This document shows positions 11,330-21,722 of a stretch of DNA of 64,000 bases, one piece after another (positions within the stretch are counted from its first letter, which is position 1; the number at the start of each line of letters is the position of its first letter). Under the pieces are notes generated by a model. That model was not told the origin of the DNA. It saw only the letters and a list, made by a program, of their open reading frames with translations, and did no database searches. Origin of the DNA: Hippasteria phrygiana (Eukaryota > Echinodermata > Asteroidea > Valvatida > Goniasteridae); assembly GCA_037893225.1 (NCBI GenBank), contig JAZGUH010000024.1, forward strand, positions 124,001 through 188,000. Reading direction: 5' to 3'. The translations under genes were made by a program, and so were the position numbers.

Positions 11330-11423
11330 TTTACCCAAAAATCGGCCGCCCGAACAACCGAATATTCGATCGAATGGAACGTCGAATATTCTATATTATA
11401 TTATTCGGTTTGACTCAGCCCTA
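11330..11423. mobile_element. Partial hAT-like element (TAGGGCTG/TATTCG family)
   Basis: The end CAGCCCTA at 11416-11423, preceded by GAATATTCGA phrases, matches the termini of the elements at 43697-44160 and 47019-47444. It cuts the piggyBac pseudogene immediately after its last recognisable codons. The other end could not be placed. Confidence 0.6.
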
Positions 11424-12692
11424 GTACAGTAGCCATGCATTTACCACAGCAACGTCAAAGCAGTACTACACTATGTACCACTTCCCAGACCTTATGTTGA
11501 TTCTGTACAATTCGATTAGCATATCTGCCAAATCCACGCCCCATGTGCATATTGTATTGGTGATGAGGTCTGGCCTGTCGTCATCTATCTTCTTTTTCTC
11601 GGCTGCACTCCACCGCTTACATTTCCCCACTGGCTCAACACCGCAGAATGAAGATATAACATGAACGGCTTTGCTGTCATACCATTTCACGATTGTGATG
11701 TTCTCTTGGGTGTCCGACCTGTAGTCATAGCTACCCCTGCCCTAGAGCTTGCTCTTCAGCTCCTTGTCGGTTGCCAGTTTGCACCCTTTCATGCGATTTT
11801 GTCTGATTGTATAGCCACAGCCCAAACATTTTGCTCTTTCAGCATTTTGACCAGATCAACGGTGGTGAACCAGTTGTCAAAGTACAGCTTGTGGTTGCTC
11901 ATTGGATCAAGACCATCTGTCAATCGAAGAACAATGTTCCCCGAGATACCCAGCAGTCCTTCCAACTTCATTTGCTTCCCCGTGTATATCTCGAAGTCAT
12001 ACATCATCCCAGACACGCCAGCATGTGTGAAAACCTTGAAGCCCCATTTATGAGGCTTTTTCTTGTTGTATTGTTTTAGACTGCTCCGCCCTTTGAAGGG
12101 AATGATTTGTTCGTCTACACTCTGACATTCCTCTTGCTCCAACACTTTCATCCTGTCTTTCAGGGTGCTCAACAGTGGCCGCACCTTGAACAGTTTGTCG
12201 TATTCTGGATGATCTCGAGGATGTGCATTTGTATTGTCGTTGAAGTGAAGATATCGTAGTATTGTTTCGAAGCGATTTCGTGATAGTGTGTCGGCAATAG
12301 GTAGCCAGCGTGAATAGTCACTCCAGTACATGCGGTATGAGGGACACTGAAACAGCCCCATTAGGAACATCATCCCGACGAACTGTTCCATTTCATCCTT
12401 GGTGACACGTATTTCTTTCCCGTCCTTTTGCATGGCATACAGGTTGGTTTGGTGAGCTGTGTCCTGAATGCAGTCATCGGTAATGAAGCCTTTGAAGTAT
12501 GCCATAGGTGTTGCAATTTCTGTCGGAATGTCTGAGCCTGGAGCTGGAGGAACAAAACTTGTATGTGGAAACTTCACTAAAGCCTTCTTCCATGTTACTT
12601 TCTCCTTACGGGTACATTTTGACGTGCTTGGTTGCCGTGTATCATCACCGATAGTACTGCCGTTGTCATCGTCTTTATCGTTATCGTTATCG

Positions 12693-12732
<40 letters not shown>

Positions 12733-12915
12733 GATTATCATCAACTTCATAATCTAGGGTTGGTCTTGGGACGTTTTCATAATCAATGTCCATGTCCTGA
12801 TTGTCCTCAATCTCATCCTCAGATTCACTGTCAACTCCAGTATCTGATAAGCTCCCATTAGGAAGGAGGATAAACTTCAGTGCATCAGAAATACCGAGTG
12901 GTTTAGCAATCTGTG
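11424..12915 (-). pseudogene. piggyBac-type transposase, degraded (DDE_Tnp_1_7 family)
   Basis: The minus-strand frame starts in an acidic region with a (GAT/GAC)n-encoded poly-Asp tract at about 12675-12730. Piggybac blocks follow: FVGMMFLMGL, CPSYRMYWS, LSRNRFETILRYLHF, SVDEQIIPFKGR (first catalytic Asp, codon 12113-12115), HKWGFKVFTHAGVSG, LYFDNWFTT (second Asp, 11876-11878) and GVDLADML (third Asp). All three catalytic Asp codons remain, but the gene is dead. There is a frameshift near 11810, an in-frame TAG at 11742-11744 and another at 11466-11468, after which FDVAVVNAWLLY is still legible. A hAT-like insertion truncates the 3' end at 11423. A splice-acceptor-like CATGTACACAG lies just upstream of the ORF's conserved part. 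Confidence 0.9.
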
Positions 12916-13744
12916 TACATGAAATAAGAAACAGGCAATATTCTAAGATTTGAAATACGAAAAATGATGATATACATGTACAAAATTGTAGTGATCCCAA
13001 AGCAACAGTAAGATCAAGACTTGGCCAATACTGCCCGCCCCCCCCCCCCCACCCCCCCCAAAAAACAAAAAAACACAAACAACAACAACAACAACATGGA
13101 TACTATTCACAGAAACGCATAATTTCAGAAATAAGTTTTGAGGCTTTGCATGGTGGAATATTGATACCGTTTCGGTTTGCGGTAACACCATGTGTTTATC
13201 TCAACTAACGAGAGATATGGGTTCTGAAAAGAACCTTATCGCACAACTCGTATCTCAACTTTCGTTAAGTGAAGGGTTCAAGGGAGAACCAATTTCGTGC
13301 AACTCGTTTTTTCTCTACTGTCGATAAGTGAGAAATATGGTTCAGGGGAGAACCATGGGGACTTCACAGGTTAATATGGTTCAGGGAGAACCATGAAGAC
13401 TTCTCGGGTTGTTCTCAAGGGAACTTGTAAAAATAACGAAGGTTTCTTCTTAAAAAAATAGCGAATGTAAGTAGGCAAACAAATTACAAGCGTTTTTAAC
13501 GTAAATATGTTGTTGAGAGGCGTTTTGTGAAGACGGAAAATACAACAGGATAATTTTTTTTATTGATTTTTAATTATTTTTTTTACTTGCCCATAAAAAT
13601 TACCGGCCGCACAGTGCACACAAGGACATTACATTAGACCATGGTTAGACAGTGTTTTTGTCCTGAACGGTCTACTTTCGGTGCCCGAGAACCGAACCAG
13701 TGTGGCGTTCAAGTACCCAGATCCAAAATTACCGTGAACGCACA
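12916..13744. other. Non-coding DNA with C-run and short tandem motifs
   Basis: The stretch has a C run at 13030-13055 and an (AAC)n tract at about 13078-13096. At 13200-13420 a GGTTC(A/T)GGG.GAACCAT phrase repeats several times with TCTC.ACT..CG.TAAGTGA. The segment at about 13128-13210 is an inverted relative of 24002-24082, sharing TTTTGA.GCTTTGCATGGTGG and GGTAACACCATGTG, so it is an interspersed repeat. No gene was seen. Confidence 0.5.
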
Positions 13745-14865
13745 GCCCTAGTTGGGACACAGTGTGTGACATTTATCCATATCTTTAAACGTTTAGTTAT
13801 TTTATATAACATCAGTCTTTGGGTGGGAAATATTTTAGAAAGTTTTAAATCATGTAAATTATATTTTACAAAAAATATGAGAAACAAATGTGTCAGTTTG
13901 ACGTAACCAGTTTGAATTAACATGGACACGTCTATATTTCCATTTTTGTGTTTTTTCAACACTTTAAATATAAATATGGGAAATTCACCATGTGTACTAA
14001 TTAAAAGTGGTACTATGCAACACAAGAACTTGTTATGGTAGTTAGTGTCCAAATATAGCAGAGACAGCAAGAACAGACGTGAGTGTGGACGTAACATGGA
14101 CACTGTGTCCACTGTTACGTCCACACATGCATGTTTTTTTTTGTTCTTGCTGTTTATAAGCTAATTGGACACTGGCAAACATAGCAAAAAGTGTTTTCTA
14201 ATAGCATTAAGTGTCTTTTATAGTTAGTACCCCATAGTAGGTTGCATAATTATTTCTTTAATGACGAAAAATTAAGGCAGTCTGGACGTAACATTTAGTA
14301 CTGACATAGTGTGACATGAAAATGCACATTTCCTTTTTGTAACATTTTTAACATTTATATAAATAATTATGCAAACTCACTCTGTATACTAATTACAAAA
14401 CACAAACTGCAACACAAAAAACATTTATGATATTCAATATCCAAATGCAGCACAACAGCAGAAATATATGTATGGTCATGGTCTATCATGGTGTCCATGA
14501 TACGTCTGCACCCATTCTTCAAATTCTTGCTATTTCTGCTATATTTGGACACTGACTGCCGTAAAAAGGTGTTTCATTGTTGCATACTGTGTCTTTTAAT
14601 TATTGTAAGTAATACATTTCCTATATTTATTTATTTATTAAAGTGTTGAAAAGAAAACAAAATTAAATGTTGGACACGGTGTCCATGTTACGTCTATTTT
14701 ACATAAAAATAACACGCTTTTTATCATATTTTTGTTAAAATATAACTTACATGATTGAAAACTTACTCAAATAATCTCGGACCCAAAGACGGATGTCACA
14801 TGAAATAACTGAATTAAATGTATTGATGGTTTTAATGATATGGTCAAAAATCACACTGTGTCCCA
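13745..14865. repeat. Foldback (long inverted repeat) element, about 1.1 kb
   Basis: The left arm from about 13745 (GTTGGGACACAGTGTG, then TCCATATCTTTAAA, GTCTTTGGGTGGGA, AAATCATGTAAATTATATTTTACAAAAA) is matched in inverse orientation by 14700-14865, which ends CACACTGTGTCCCAAC. Arms are about 165 bp and imperfect. The interior carries repeated GGACGTAACATGGACAC phrases in both orientations, for instance around 14085-14125, 14475-14510 and 14670-14695, giving nested hairpins. It has no coding capacity and looks like a foldback or MITE-derived element. Confidence 0.75.
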
Positions 14866-15504
14866 ACCTGGTGGAATGACCCACTTGCACCTTTCGAATA
14901 CACGTACACACGCACACACATAAGACATTTTGTACATGTATACATGACATCGGTCCACAAGCCTGGGGTGTGTTTCGGCAGTCATTTTACAAAGACCCGA
15001 TTTTGTTTTTTTCTCGTCGCTAATTTTGTTTTGCCAATTATAATCGGGCAAGAATTAGGCAAAGGCATGATGAATCAAATCCCCAAAACAATTAACCAAA
15101 AAGACAATTGGTTAAATTCAGCCAAAACACGCCCATGTTAAACATTGTTGGAACTTTCCGTCCCAGACACTACACACCAAAAAGAAGTTAACCGCCAATG
15201 CGGCGGTGTAAGCAAAACTTCAAAGGCATTTCTGGTAGAATGGCAGCCACTGATGGAGTATCGGGTTACCAAGTCGAGTTCCACAATTAGGTCTTAATGT
15301 AGTTTTGTTTGGCAGTTAGTCATTGTGCTTCTTACGTAACTAGAGTATAGATCAATACCCTGCATCCTTTCACATACCACGTTCACTCACCGAGGTGTAT
15401 TTAAGTACCTCATTGTCATAAAACGGTCACTTCAGGTTCTGGCACTCTCGCCGTATGTCCACGCTAGATACGCTCTGAAGTACCTATGGTACCTTTTGCA
15501 CGTA

Positions 15505-16200
15505 ATGTCGACCGAACAAGCCCACACAAATCCGTCGTTGGTTTTCGACAAGTTCAAAGAATACTTTGATGAGAAATTTAACGCCATATCTGCACCAAGC
15601 AGGGGCGGATCTAGGTTTTACCCAAGGGGGGGGGGGGGGGTTTACCTGAGGTGATTGGCCTACACACCCCAGCGTGCCGATTTTTGGACACCCGACACTG
15701 GTTTTTTTTTTTTTCTCAGCCCAAGGGGGGGGGGGGGGGGGGGGGGGGGTTTAAACCCCCAAACCCCCTCCCCCCCCCCCCCCGTAGATCCGCCACTGCC
15801 AAGGCAAGATTCGAACTCGATTCGAGAGCTCAAAAATAAACTGGACGCTCAAGATCTAACAAAACCGGGCAACGTGGCCCAATTCGAATTCTTTGGAAAA
15901 TTGGAAATCGCTCTCGACAACATAAAAACGGCCATCTCGAGAGGTGACACGGATCGGGCCATCGAAGGAATCCAACACACTGAGCAATTGGTGGCGGACC
16001 GCAAACAGAAAATCAAGATAGCGGATTCGAGCAAGGCAGGGTGATCAACCATTTCGCACATTGACAGAAAATGAACGAACAACCTCTCTGCAGACCAACA
16101 GAAACTTGTCAAAGCGGCCGAGGAGAAAGCACTCAAGGATATTGAGGCCCGGAACGAAGAAAGCGAGACAATGGCTCCGGCTATACTCGAGATCCTACAG
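15505..16200 (+). pseudogene. Gag-like ORF1 of a DIRS/Ngaro-like element, interrupted
   Basis: ATG 15505 opens MSTEQAHTNPSLVFDKF and runs 31 codons before the 199-bp MITE at 15600. It resumes at 15804 with SNSIRELKNKLDAQ and continues through KPGNVAQFEFFGKLE and DTDRAIEGI to AGIKI-type sequence ending at a TGA (16042-16044), where a Trp codon is likely lost. The same frame goes on past a second TGA with SADQQKLVKAAEEKALKDIE to about 16200. Two nonsense changes plus the insertion mean it is inactive. The charged, helical composition and its position before the RT fit a DIRS-type ORF1. Confidence 0.6.
15595..15803. mobile_element. hAT-like MITE with 5-bp TSD (copy 2)
   Basis: The element at 15600-15798 has the same CAGGGGCGGATCTA ... 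TAGATCCGCCACTG termini as the copy at 7713 and the same G-run/T-run/G-run/C-run interior. It is flanked by CCAAG at 15595-15599 and 15799-15803. Deleting it with one CCAAG joins the two halves of the gag-like ORF in frame. Confidence 0.88.
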
Positions 16201-16679
16201 ATCGTCGCCTTTTTCGGGGTACACGTAGGCCTACTCGCCCCTTATCTCCTCCCCATTGATACTTTATTTTAGCCTGCGTGACCGTGCGCAGGCTAAATCC
16301 CATGATGTACATATACAATTTTGAAATACATTTATGGTCTCCTTTCTCCTTATTTATGACGTTCTGTATAATCAAACTGTTTTTCATGCGTATGAGCGAA
16401 GCGAAGTAGCATGAAAATGTAGTTTTGTTTGACAGTTAGTCATTGTGCTTCTTACGTAACCAGAGTATAGATCAACACCCCGCATCCCCTTTCACATACC
16501 ATGTTCACTCACCGAGGCGTATTTAAGTCCCTCATTGTCATAAAACGGTCACTTCAGGTTCTGGCACTATCGCCGTATGTCCACACTAGATACGCTCTGA
16601 AGTACCTACAACCCCCCCCCCCCCCCCCCCCCCACCACCAAATCGGATTTAGAACGAAATATGTTTTCTTTCCCAATTA

Positions 16680-17525
16680 CCTTCCTCCAGGCTTGCCAGC
16701 TTTTAGCAGCTGCTAATCCTGCGGAATAGGGACATTGGTCCAAAGCCTGTTCCTTCACCGTTGCCAACGAGAGGGTCTGGCAATTCAAACAAGGGTCCAG
16801 ATCTGCTCCCGCCTTCGGCTTCACAATTCCACCAAGACCCTTGTTGCCGTCTATCGCCAACACAACAACCCAGCTGTCCAAGGGGCCCAACCGACCCAAC
16901 CGCCTCAACCGCCTCGTAACCAGGAGCAGTCCCAGGCCCGGCGTCGTATTGAAGACAAGACAAGTTCAGTGATGTTATGCAGGTACATTGCCAAGATACA
17001 TGCCCCCCCTTTGACTGCAGATGAAACCTCTGCTAATGGAAGAATAAAGTCTCGCATAGAGTTTTGGTCAAGGATTGGAGCTCCTGATATGATAATTTCA
17101 ATTATTACCAAGGGTTATTTTATACTTTTTCTACTAACATCCGAAATCCATGTTTTTTCGTAACAATGCCGCCGCCTTGCAAAATCATGAATTTGTTTCC
17201 AAAACCGTGCTTGAATTGCTTGCCTCGGGAAGAATCGTAGAAAAATCATCCCCTTCTTACGTAAGCCCATTGTCGGTATGTTATCGGAATGAAAGTAAAA
17301 AGAGGCTGATTTTAGACCTAGCCCTTTGAATAAATATATCTAAACGGAACACTTCAAAATAGATGATTGGAAAATTGGATTGCAGTACTTTTCACCAGAT
17401 GCGTTTTTGTTCTCCTTTGATCTAAAATCTGGCTATCATCATCCAAATTGCTCCGGAACATCATAAATATTTAGGTTTTTCCTGGTGCATAGAAGGTAAA
17501 CAGATGTCTTTAGAGACGGAGACCA
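16680..17525 (+). pseudogene. DIRS/Ngaro-like gag C-terminus and reverse transcriptase remnant
   Basis: A zinc-knuckle relic (GHWSKAC, with the upstream Cys positions lost) at about 16725-16755 is followed by a Gln/Pro/Asn-rich tail. From about 17030 the frames hold ILDL-type RT sequence. It includes KIDDWKIGLQYFSPDAFLF, then FSFDLKSGYHH (the palm aspartate block) at about 17400-17445, and then EHHKYLGFSW in a shifted frame. The phrase F.FDLKSGYHH...H..YLGFSW is typical of DIRS-group RTs. There are many stops and at least two frameshifts. Confidence 0.65.
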
Positions 17526-17532
17526 AGGTTTT

Positions 17533-17935
17533 TTGTATGATACAAAGGACAATTATTCACCAGTAAACATACTAAATACTTTCATGCAAAGATCGGATGT
17601 TGGTATTGGCGAAGATAAGTTTATATTAACCCCGTTGACTTTTTGTGCGAAAACTAAATTGTACAAACGTACACAAAATAGGCTTTTGAGTTATACAAGG
17701 TGTAGAGAGTTGTTTCCTGAAGCCCTCGAAGCTATAGGAATTCAGGATGTTAAAGATTACGGCCTACACAGTTTAAGGTCGGGCGGTGCACATGCATTGC
17801 ACCTTGCCATAATGGTGTCCCAGAGGAATTGATTCTTCAGCATGGTCGTTGGAAAACGACATCAGCCAAACTAGATATGTCAAACGGGAATTCGAAGATA
17901 GGCTATATGTCGCTAAAGCAGTCTTGTCATGAATA
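17533..17935 (+). pseudogene. Tyrosine recombinase C-terminal domain remnant (DIRS/Ngaro type)
   Basis: The frame from 17533 reads ...RLLSYTRCRELFPEALEAIG...DYGLHSLRSGGAHA, which contains the recombinase H-x-x-R box (HSLR). After a frameshift near 17815, ILQHGRWKTTSAKT.YVKREFEDR follows: the H/W box and the nucleophile-type Tyr. This is the C-terminal catalytic core of the tyrosine recombinase used by DIRS/Ngaro elements for integration. The N-terminal half is deleted. Confidence 0.7.
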
Positions 17936-18402
17936 ACGTTTCAACCATAACATCGGTAAGTTTTGCCTGTAACAGTTGCCGAACATTTACCTAGAGTCAG
18001 ATGATAATAGCGAGGTCTTTTGCAGGATTGTTGCAATTTCCAAGATGGGAGTGGAAAGGCCCCATGGGCTAAGAGTTCTTGTTTGTAGATTGTTCTGTTT
18101 TTGCTACTAACCAAGCGATATTGGTTTATTGAATGTATAAACGGTTTTCTAAGCAAAAGAAAAGATGTTAGTTCTCAGATGAGGACCAAGCAGGCAGATG
18201 CCGTGCACATGTAGTTTGTTGTAATGTATATTGTAATGATGTAAGGTGGACATACTGCGTGACCGTGCGTAGGCCAAATCCCATGATGTATACATATAAA
18301 ATTCTGAAATACATTTATGGTCTCCTTTCTCCTTATTTATGACGTTCTGTACAATCAAACTGTTTTTCATGCGAATGAGCGGAGCGAAGCGAAGTATAGC
18401 AT

Positions 18403-20329
18403 GAAACATATATATCTTTCCACTGCAAGGCAGACATAACACCGGATGAATGGATTGAACTACGAATGCGGTTGTTTTTCTTCATCTTTGTAAGGGCTTT
18501 TTGCAAACATTCTGAACATTATAGGGGAATACCGCGGTATTGAAATTCCAAACTGAGTTCGCCGGTATTCTTCGGTATTAAAAAAAACACGTTACTATAG
18601 CAACGGCTTTGCTTAAAAGACGTTCAGAGCTTTCTACTGATAGGGCCTACTGCAACAAAGAAAATGGGCCGGTCACAGAGAGCATGACAGAAAATTAGGC
18701 AAGCAAACAGCGCCGCCAATGATGATTCGCGTGAACTGCCTATAGTCGGACTCGCTGGCTGAGTTCGGGCGGTCTGTTCCACGAGTTTCCTGTTCTTGCG
18801 CCCGAACGGCGGGAACGCGACCTGCGGACATTGCACTCGGAACAAGATCACACCACCTACCAGTCGGGGGTTTACAAGAACATGACGCGTAATTTGACAC
18901 GACGAAGAAGACGACCAAAGATGGCGGATGATTTGACGAAGCATGAAAGTCGGCGTAATGTTGCCTAAAATTCCCTTCCAAACGTTTTGAAAAATAAAGC
19001 TTTTTATGAACAAACTGCAGTCTAAATATTGTGCTTCCGTTAACTTCTTTTTGCGTCTGAAATTAAAGTTTTGAAACGAATGCTTGAATATGGGCGCAGC
19101 CATTATTTTGCGTGGTTACCAGCGATAGATGGCGCTCTTGGCTATCGGACGTTCTTTGGCGTTCGAGCAGCCGGAACACGAATGAAGACAACTCGGCCCC
19201 TATTATCGCGGCATCGGAAATTTCTTCTTTTTTTCCCGTTGCCAAAACTCCTTCGACTGGCAATTTTATATCCAATTCATCAAGCATTAAGGACTTTCTA
19301 CTGAGTTGTGTAAAAATGACGATTAAAAAATGTTGTGTCGGGACTTTTATTAGTTTTAACGATTTAAAAAATATTCACGTTTTCTAAAACTTGCAAATTT
19401 TGCCTCACGATGCGTGTCTGCTAAAAGGTAGGCCTACCATCTATATTTTACATAAATCTTTAATGGTGCTCTGTCCATGGAAGTTCCATTGTCTAGTTCC
19501 CATTCTACAGCTGCAAATGCAAAATGACGCCGAAGGACGATATTTCCACCGCGAAATCGTAAACATTTACGGGATCAAAATATGGACAGTGCGCTATATG
19601 CGGTAAAGCAAATAGAACGACGCGCGCACCGTGTAAAGTGAATGGCGCCCCCAATTGTCAATCAGTAGACTTGTCTCATTGAATTTTGTCGCCTTCCAGG
19701 GGGGACAGGGTGTTAAGAAATCATCCTGCAGGCCTAATCGTCTTTAATCAACTTGAACTTTACAGGGAAAATATCAGACTTTATTCAGGAGATGTTTTGG
19801 TCAAACATTAACAATGAATAAAAAAAGTTGAAATCATTGTAAAAACCACTTCCCACATAGTCTGTACTCCGCCGAGCAATGGTGAGCATGTCTATTTTCA
19901 CAGGCGTCGCATGGGAATCAACCTCGTTACCATGGGTACGATCTTGCTGCGCCATGTTTTCCCACACGCGCCCATCATCGACATCGTCGAGCTCGGAGTC
20001 TAGTCGAGGATGCATTGGAATAAACCAAATCGGATTTTTTAGTGTAAAAGAGCAAAGAGTTGTACAACACAAGACAGGACAATTCGGGAAGGTTGGTGAG
20101 CAATCTCTATTCCGATCGGGAAACGTGATCTGATAAGTACCGCGATAATACAGCGTCCCGTCCTACTATTAGTTCACTTACCATCTGGATAAAAAGTGAA
20201 ATTTACCGTTCATGCAATTCTGAGAGGCACCCGCAACGATCAGCTTGGTTTTTTACATACATTTTCAAACGGGACCTGACTACTCAACTAATCATTAATA
20301 GTACGCCATGACGTTGGACTCCATATGTG
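18403..20329. other. Intergenic DNA upstream of RNGTT with possible divergent exons
   Basis: No firm gene. A minus-strand frame at 19063-19287 (MLDELDIKLPVEGVLATGKK...ELSSFVFRLLERQ) has unusually protein-like composition. It is followed on its strand by a CTGGTAACC that could serve as a splice donor, near 19119. A second minus frame near 20015-19850 (MHPRLDSELDDVDDG...) is also protein-like. Either might be a first exon of a divergent neighbour, but no homology was recognised. A GATAGATGGCGCTC (CTCF-like) motif is at 19124-19137. Confidence 0.25.
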
Positions 20330-20575
20330 CCATGTCTTCCGGAGTCGAGGATCTTTGTTGTCATACTCATAGAGCAGATAAAGATTGTTGTTTTCTGCCC
20401 AGTCACTAACAACAGAACAATTTCTATCAGTGTTGGAGTATCCCATTTGATGTTTCTACAGTTAAAATCACCACAAACGAAGGTGTCCGCAGGAATAGTA
20501 CAGGAACAGGATCGGAAGGGATGATTGATACATCCATTCCAGGTCAGCAGGTGGTGGTTTATAATTAGCTATAAC
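20330..20575 (-). pseudogene. Jockey-like LINE endonuclease fragment
   Basis: The sequence CAGATAAAGATTGTTGTTTTC ... CCATTTGATGTTTCTACAG ... AACGAAGGTGTCCGCAGGAA ... AGCAGGTGGTGGTTTATAA is nearly identical to 44695-44880 in the minus-strand LINE at 41960-45175. It corresponds to the ...[14 protein letters not shown] part of the endonuclease. Both ends are truncated. Confidence 0.8.
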
Positions 20576-20824
20576 ACGTAAACGCCAGTTAAGACATTTG
20601 CCTATGTGCCACCAGGTAAAAAAAGAATTTTTTGGAAACGGATAACGCCCAATCGGGTTCCAGTTTTGACCCCCTGAGACTGAGATTGACTCGCGGAAAG
20701 AAAGGTTACACATTTGTAATTTTTTTTTTTTACAAGAATTTGTTTTATTAGACATAATTATAGGCCTACATGTAGCTCTTCTCAATCAAATTTAAACATA
20801 AGAATTTAGAAATCGTTGGAGTTG

Positions 20825-21500
20825 GTCTATAACCCTAACTCCATACCCTACATCATTTTTCCTCCAAGTAACCTGAACTGAATCCTCCAATATAAACACC
20901 CCCTGTGTTCCAGCCAGGGTAACATTAAAGCATAGGGCATTTTGCTGAAGGATGGACAATACAAGCGCAGAATGTAAAACCTTACATCGTGAGGTCCGAG
21001 GCGAGGCCCGCTTAAAGGGGCCCGAACAATTTTGGATCGTACTTTTGTAGCTGCTCTAGCCTGTTGTGCAATCTGAGGCAATTCCCGGCAACTTTCCCTT
21101 GACTGTTTTTAGCAAAGGTTTTTAAGATTATGCAAAATTCAGTTTATTTAAAATTGTTTAGAATACTCTTGCTCTTAAATTTATAGCATAGTGGTAGTGT
21201 AGGGGCAGAATTCAAGCATTGTGCTAATTCCCAAAAGTGTACTGCTACTGGGTGCTAGTGCTATTTAATGCCTGGCTAGAACACTGACCCCAGTAACCTC
21301 AATCCTCCGAAATCATCCAGCACCAGATTGGGCTTGATGACCTGGATCCTCCATTATCTCCTAGAGGCAAAATCCTCTCATGCCCTCAAAACCGCTCAAT
21401 CCTGCAAAATCCTCTGATAATTCAACTTCCAAAGATCCTCATCAATCTTCCAAATTCCTCCATTTGGCAAAGAGGTTTTTGGAGGATTTGTACGGAAGCG
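20825..21500. repeat. Repeat region of AATCCTCC motifs, bounded on the left by TAACCCTAACT
   Basis: The region starts ATAACCCTAACTCCATACCCTACATCATTTTTCCTCC and later carries repeated AATCCTCC(A/G)AAATC and CTGGATCCTCC phrases. The same order occurs at 40873-41250. It appears to be a diverged copy of an element with telomere-like ends. It has no coding content. Confidence 0.6.
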
Positions 21501-21537
21501 TATTTAGGACATGGCCAACAAAATATTTCGCAACTAC

Positions 21538-21576
21538 TATTTCGCCCGGGCGGATTAGTATTTCGCCCGAGCGGAT
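21538..21576. promoter_or_regulatory. Tandem GC-box/E2F-like motif upstream of RNGTT
   Basis: TATTTCGCCCGGGCGGAT (21538-21555) is repeated as TATTTCGCCCGAGCGGAT (21559-21576), with 17 of 18 positions identical and a 21-bp spacing (two helical turns). It sits 92-130 bp before the RNGTT start codon in otherwise AT-rich DNA, where a promoter is expected. Each copy contains a near-palindromic CGCCCG(G/A)GCG core. Promoter function is inferred from position only. Confidence 0.35.
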
Positions 21577-21667
21577 CTCATTTACACTTTGCATTTTAAT
21601 CTTAGAGTTTTGATAGGACATTGGACATCCGTGCAACTCTACACATTTGGTTGAAGTTTATGCAGCA

Positions 21668-21722
21668 ATGGCAGTACCAGACCGATGGTTGAACTGCCCT
21701 CGCAAAGGTCAACTTATTGCAG
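21668..21722 (+). CDS. RNGTT: RNGTT exon 1 (start codon)
   Basis: This exon encodes [18 protein letters not shown] plus the first base of a Gly codon, and ends at G|GTACGT. The RWLNCPRKG block is the conserved extreme N terminus of metazoan capping enzymes. No in-frame upstream ATG is needed, so ATG 21668 is taken as the start. Intron 1 (4256 bp) follows. Confidence 0.9.

Larger units (their letters stand above)
15296..16417 (+). mobile_element. DIRS/Ngaro-like unit 1 (A1 - gag-like ORF - B1)
   Basis: The left repeat A1 (15296-15490) begins AATGTAGTTTTGTTTGGCAG. The right repeat B1 (16273-16417) contains GCGTGACCGTGCGCAGGCTAAATCCC and ends GCATGAAAA. Between them is a gag-like ORF split by a MITE; the RT and recombinase are absent. 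A1 recurs at 16416-16610 and B1 at 18254-18402, which is the split direct repeat pattern known for Ngaro/PAT-type tyrosine-recombinase retrotransposons. B1 abuts A2 with no spacer. Confidence 0.7.
16416..18402 (+). mobile_element. DIRS/Ngaro-like unit 2 (A2 - zinc knuckle/RT/recombinase - B2)
   Basis: A2 (16416-16610) is a roughly 190-bp near copy of A1, and B2 (18254-18402) a near copy of B1. Between them lie a gag C-terminus with a broken zinc knuckle, a reverse transcriptase and a tyrosine recombinase C-terminus, each corrupted. The gag N-terminus, most of the RT/RNase H join and the recombinase N-terminus are missing. A 20-nt C run follows A2 at about 16612-16634. Confidence 0.7.

Noticed and set aside
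18624..19103. 159-codon minus-strand ORF
   Set aside because: Its parts change composition abruptly and no family was recognised. Overlap with another frame makes a chance ORF more likely, though the region is flagged as possibly containing exons.
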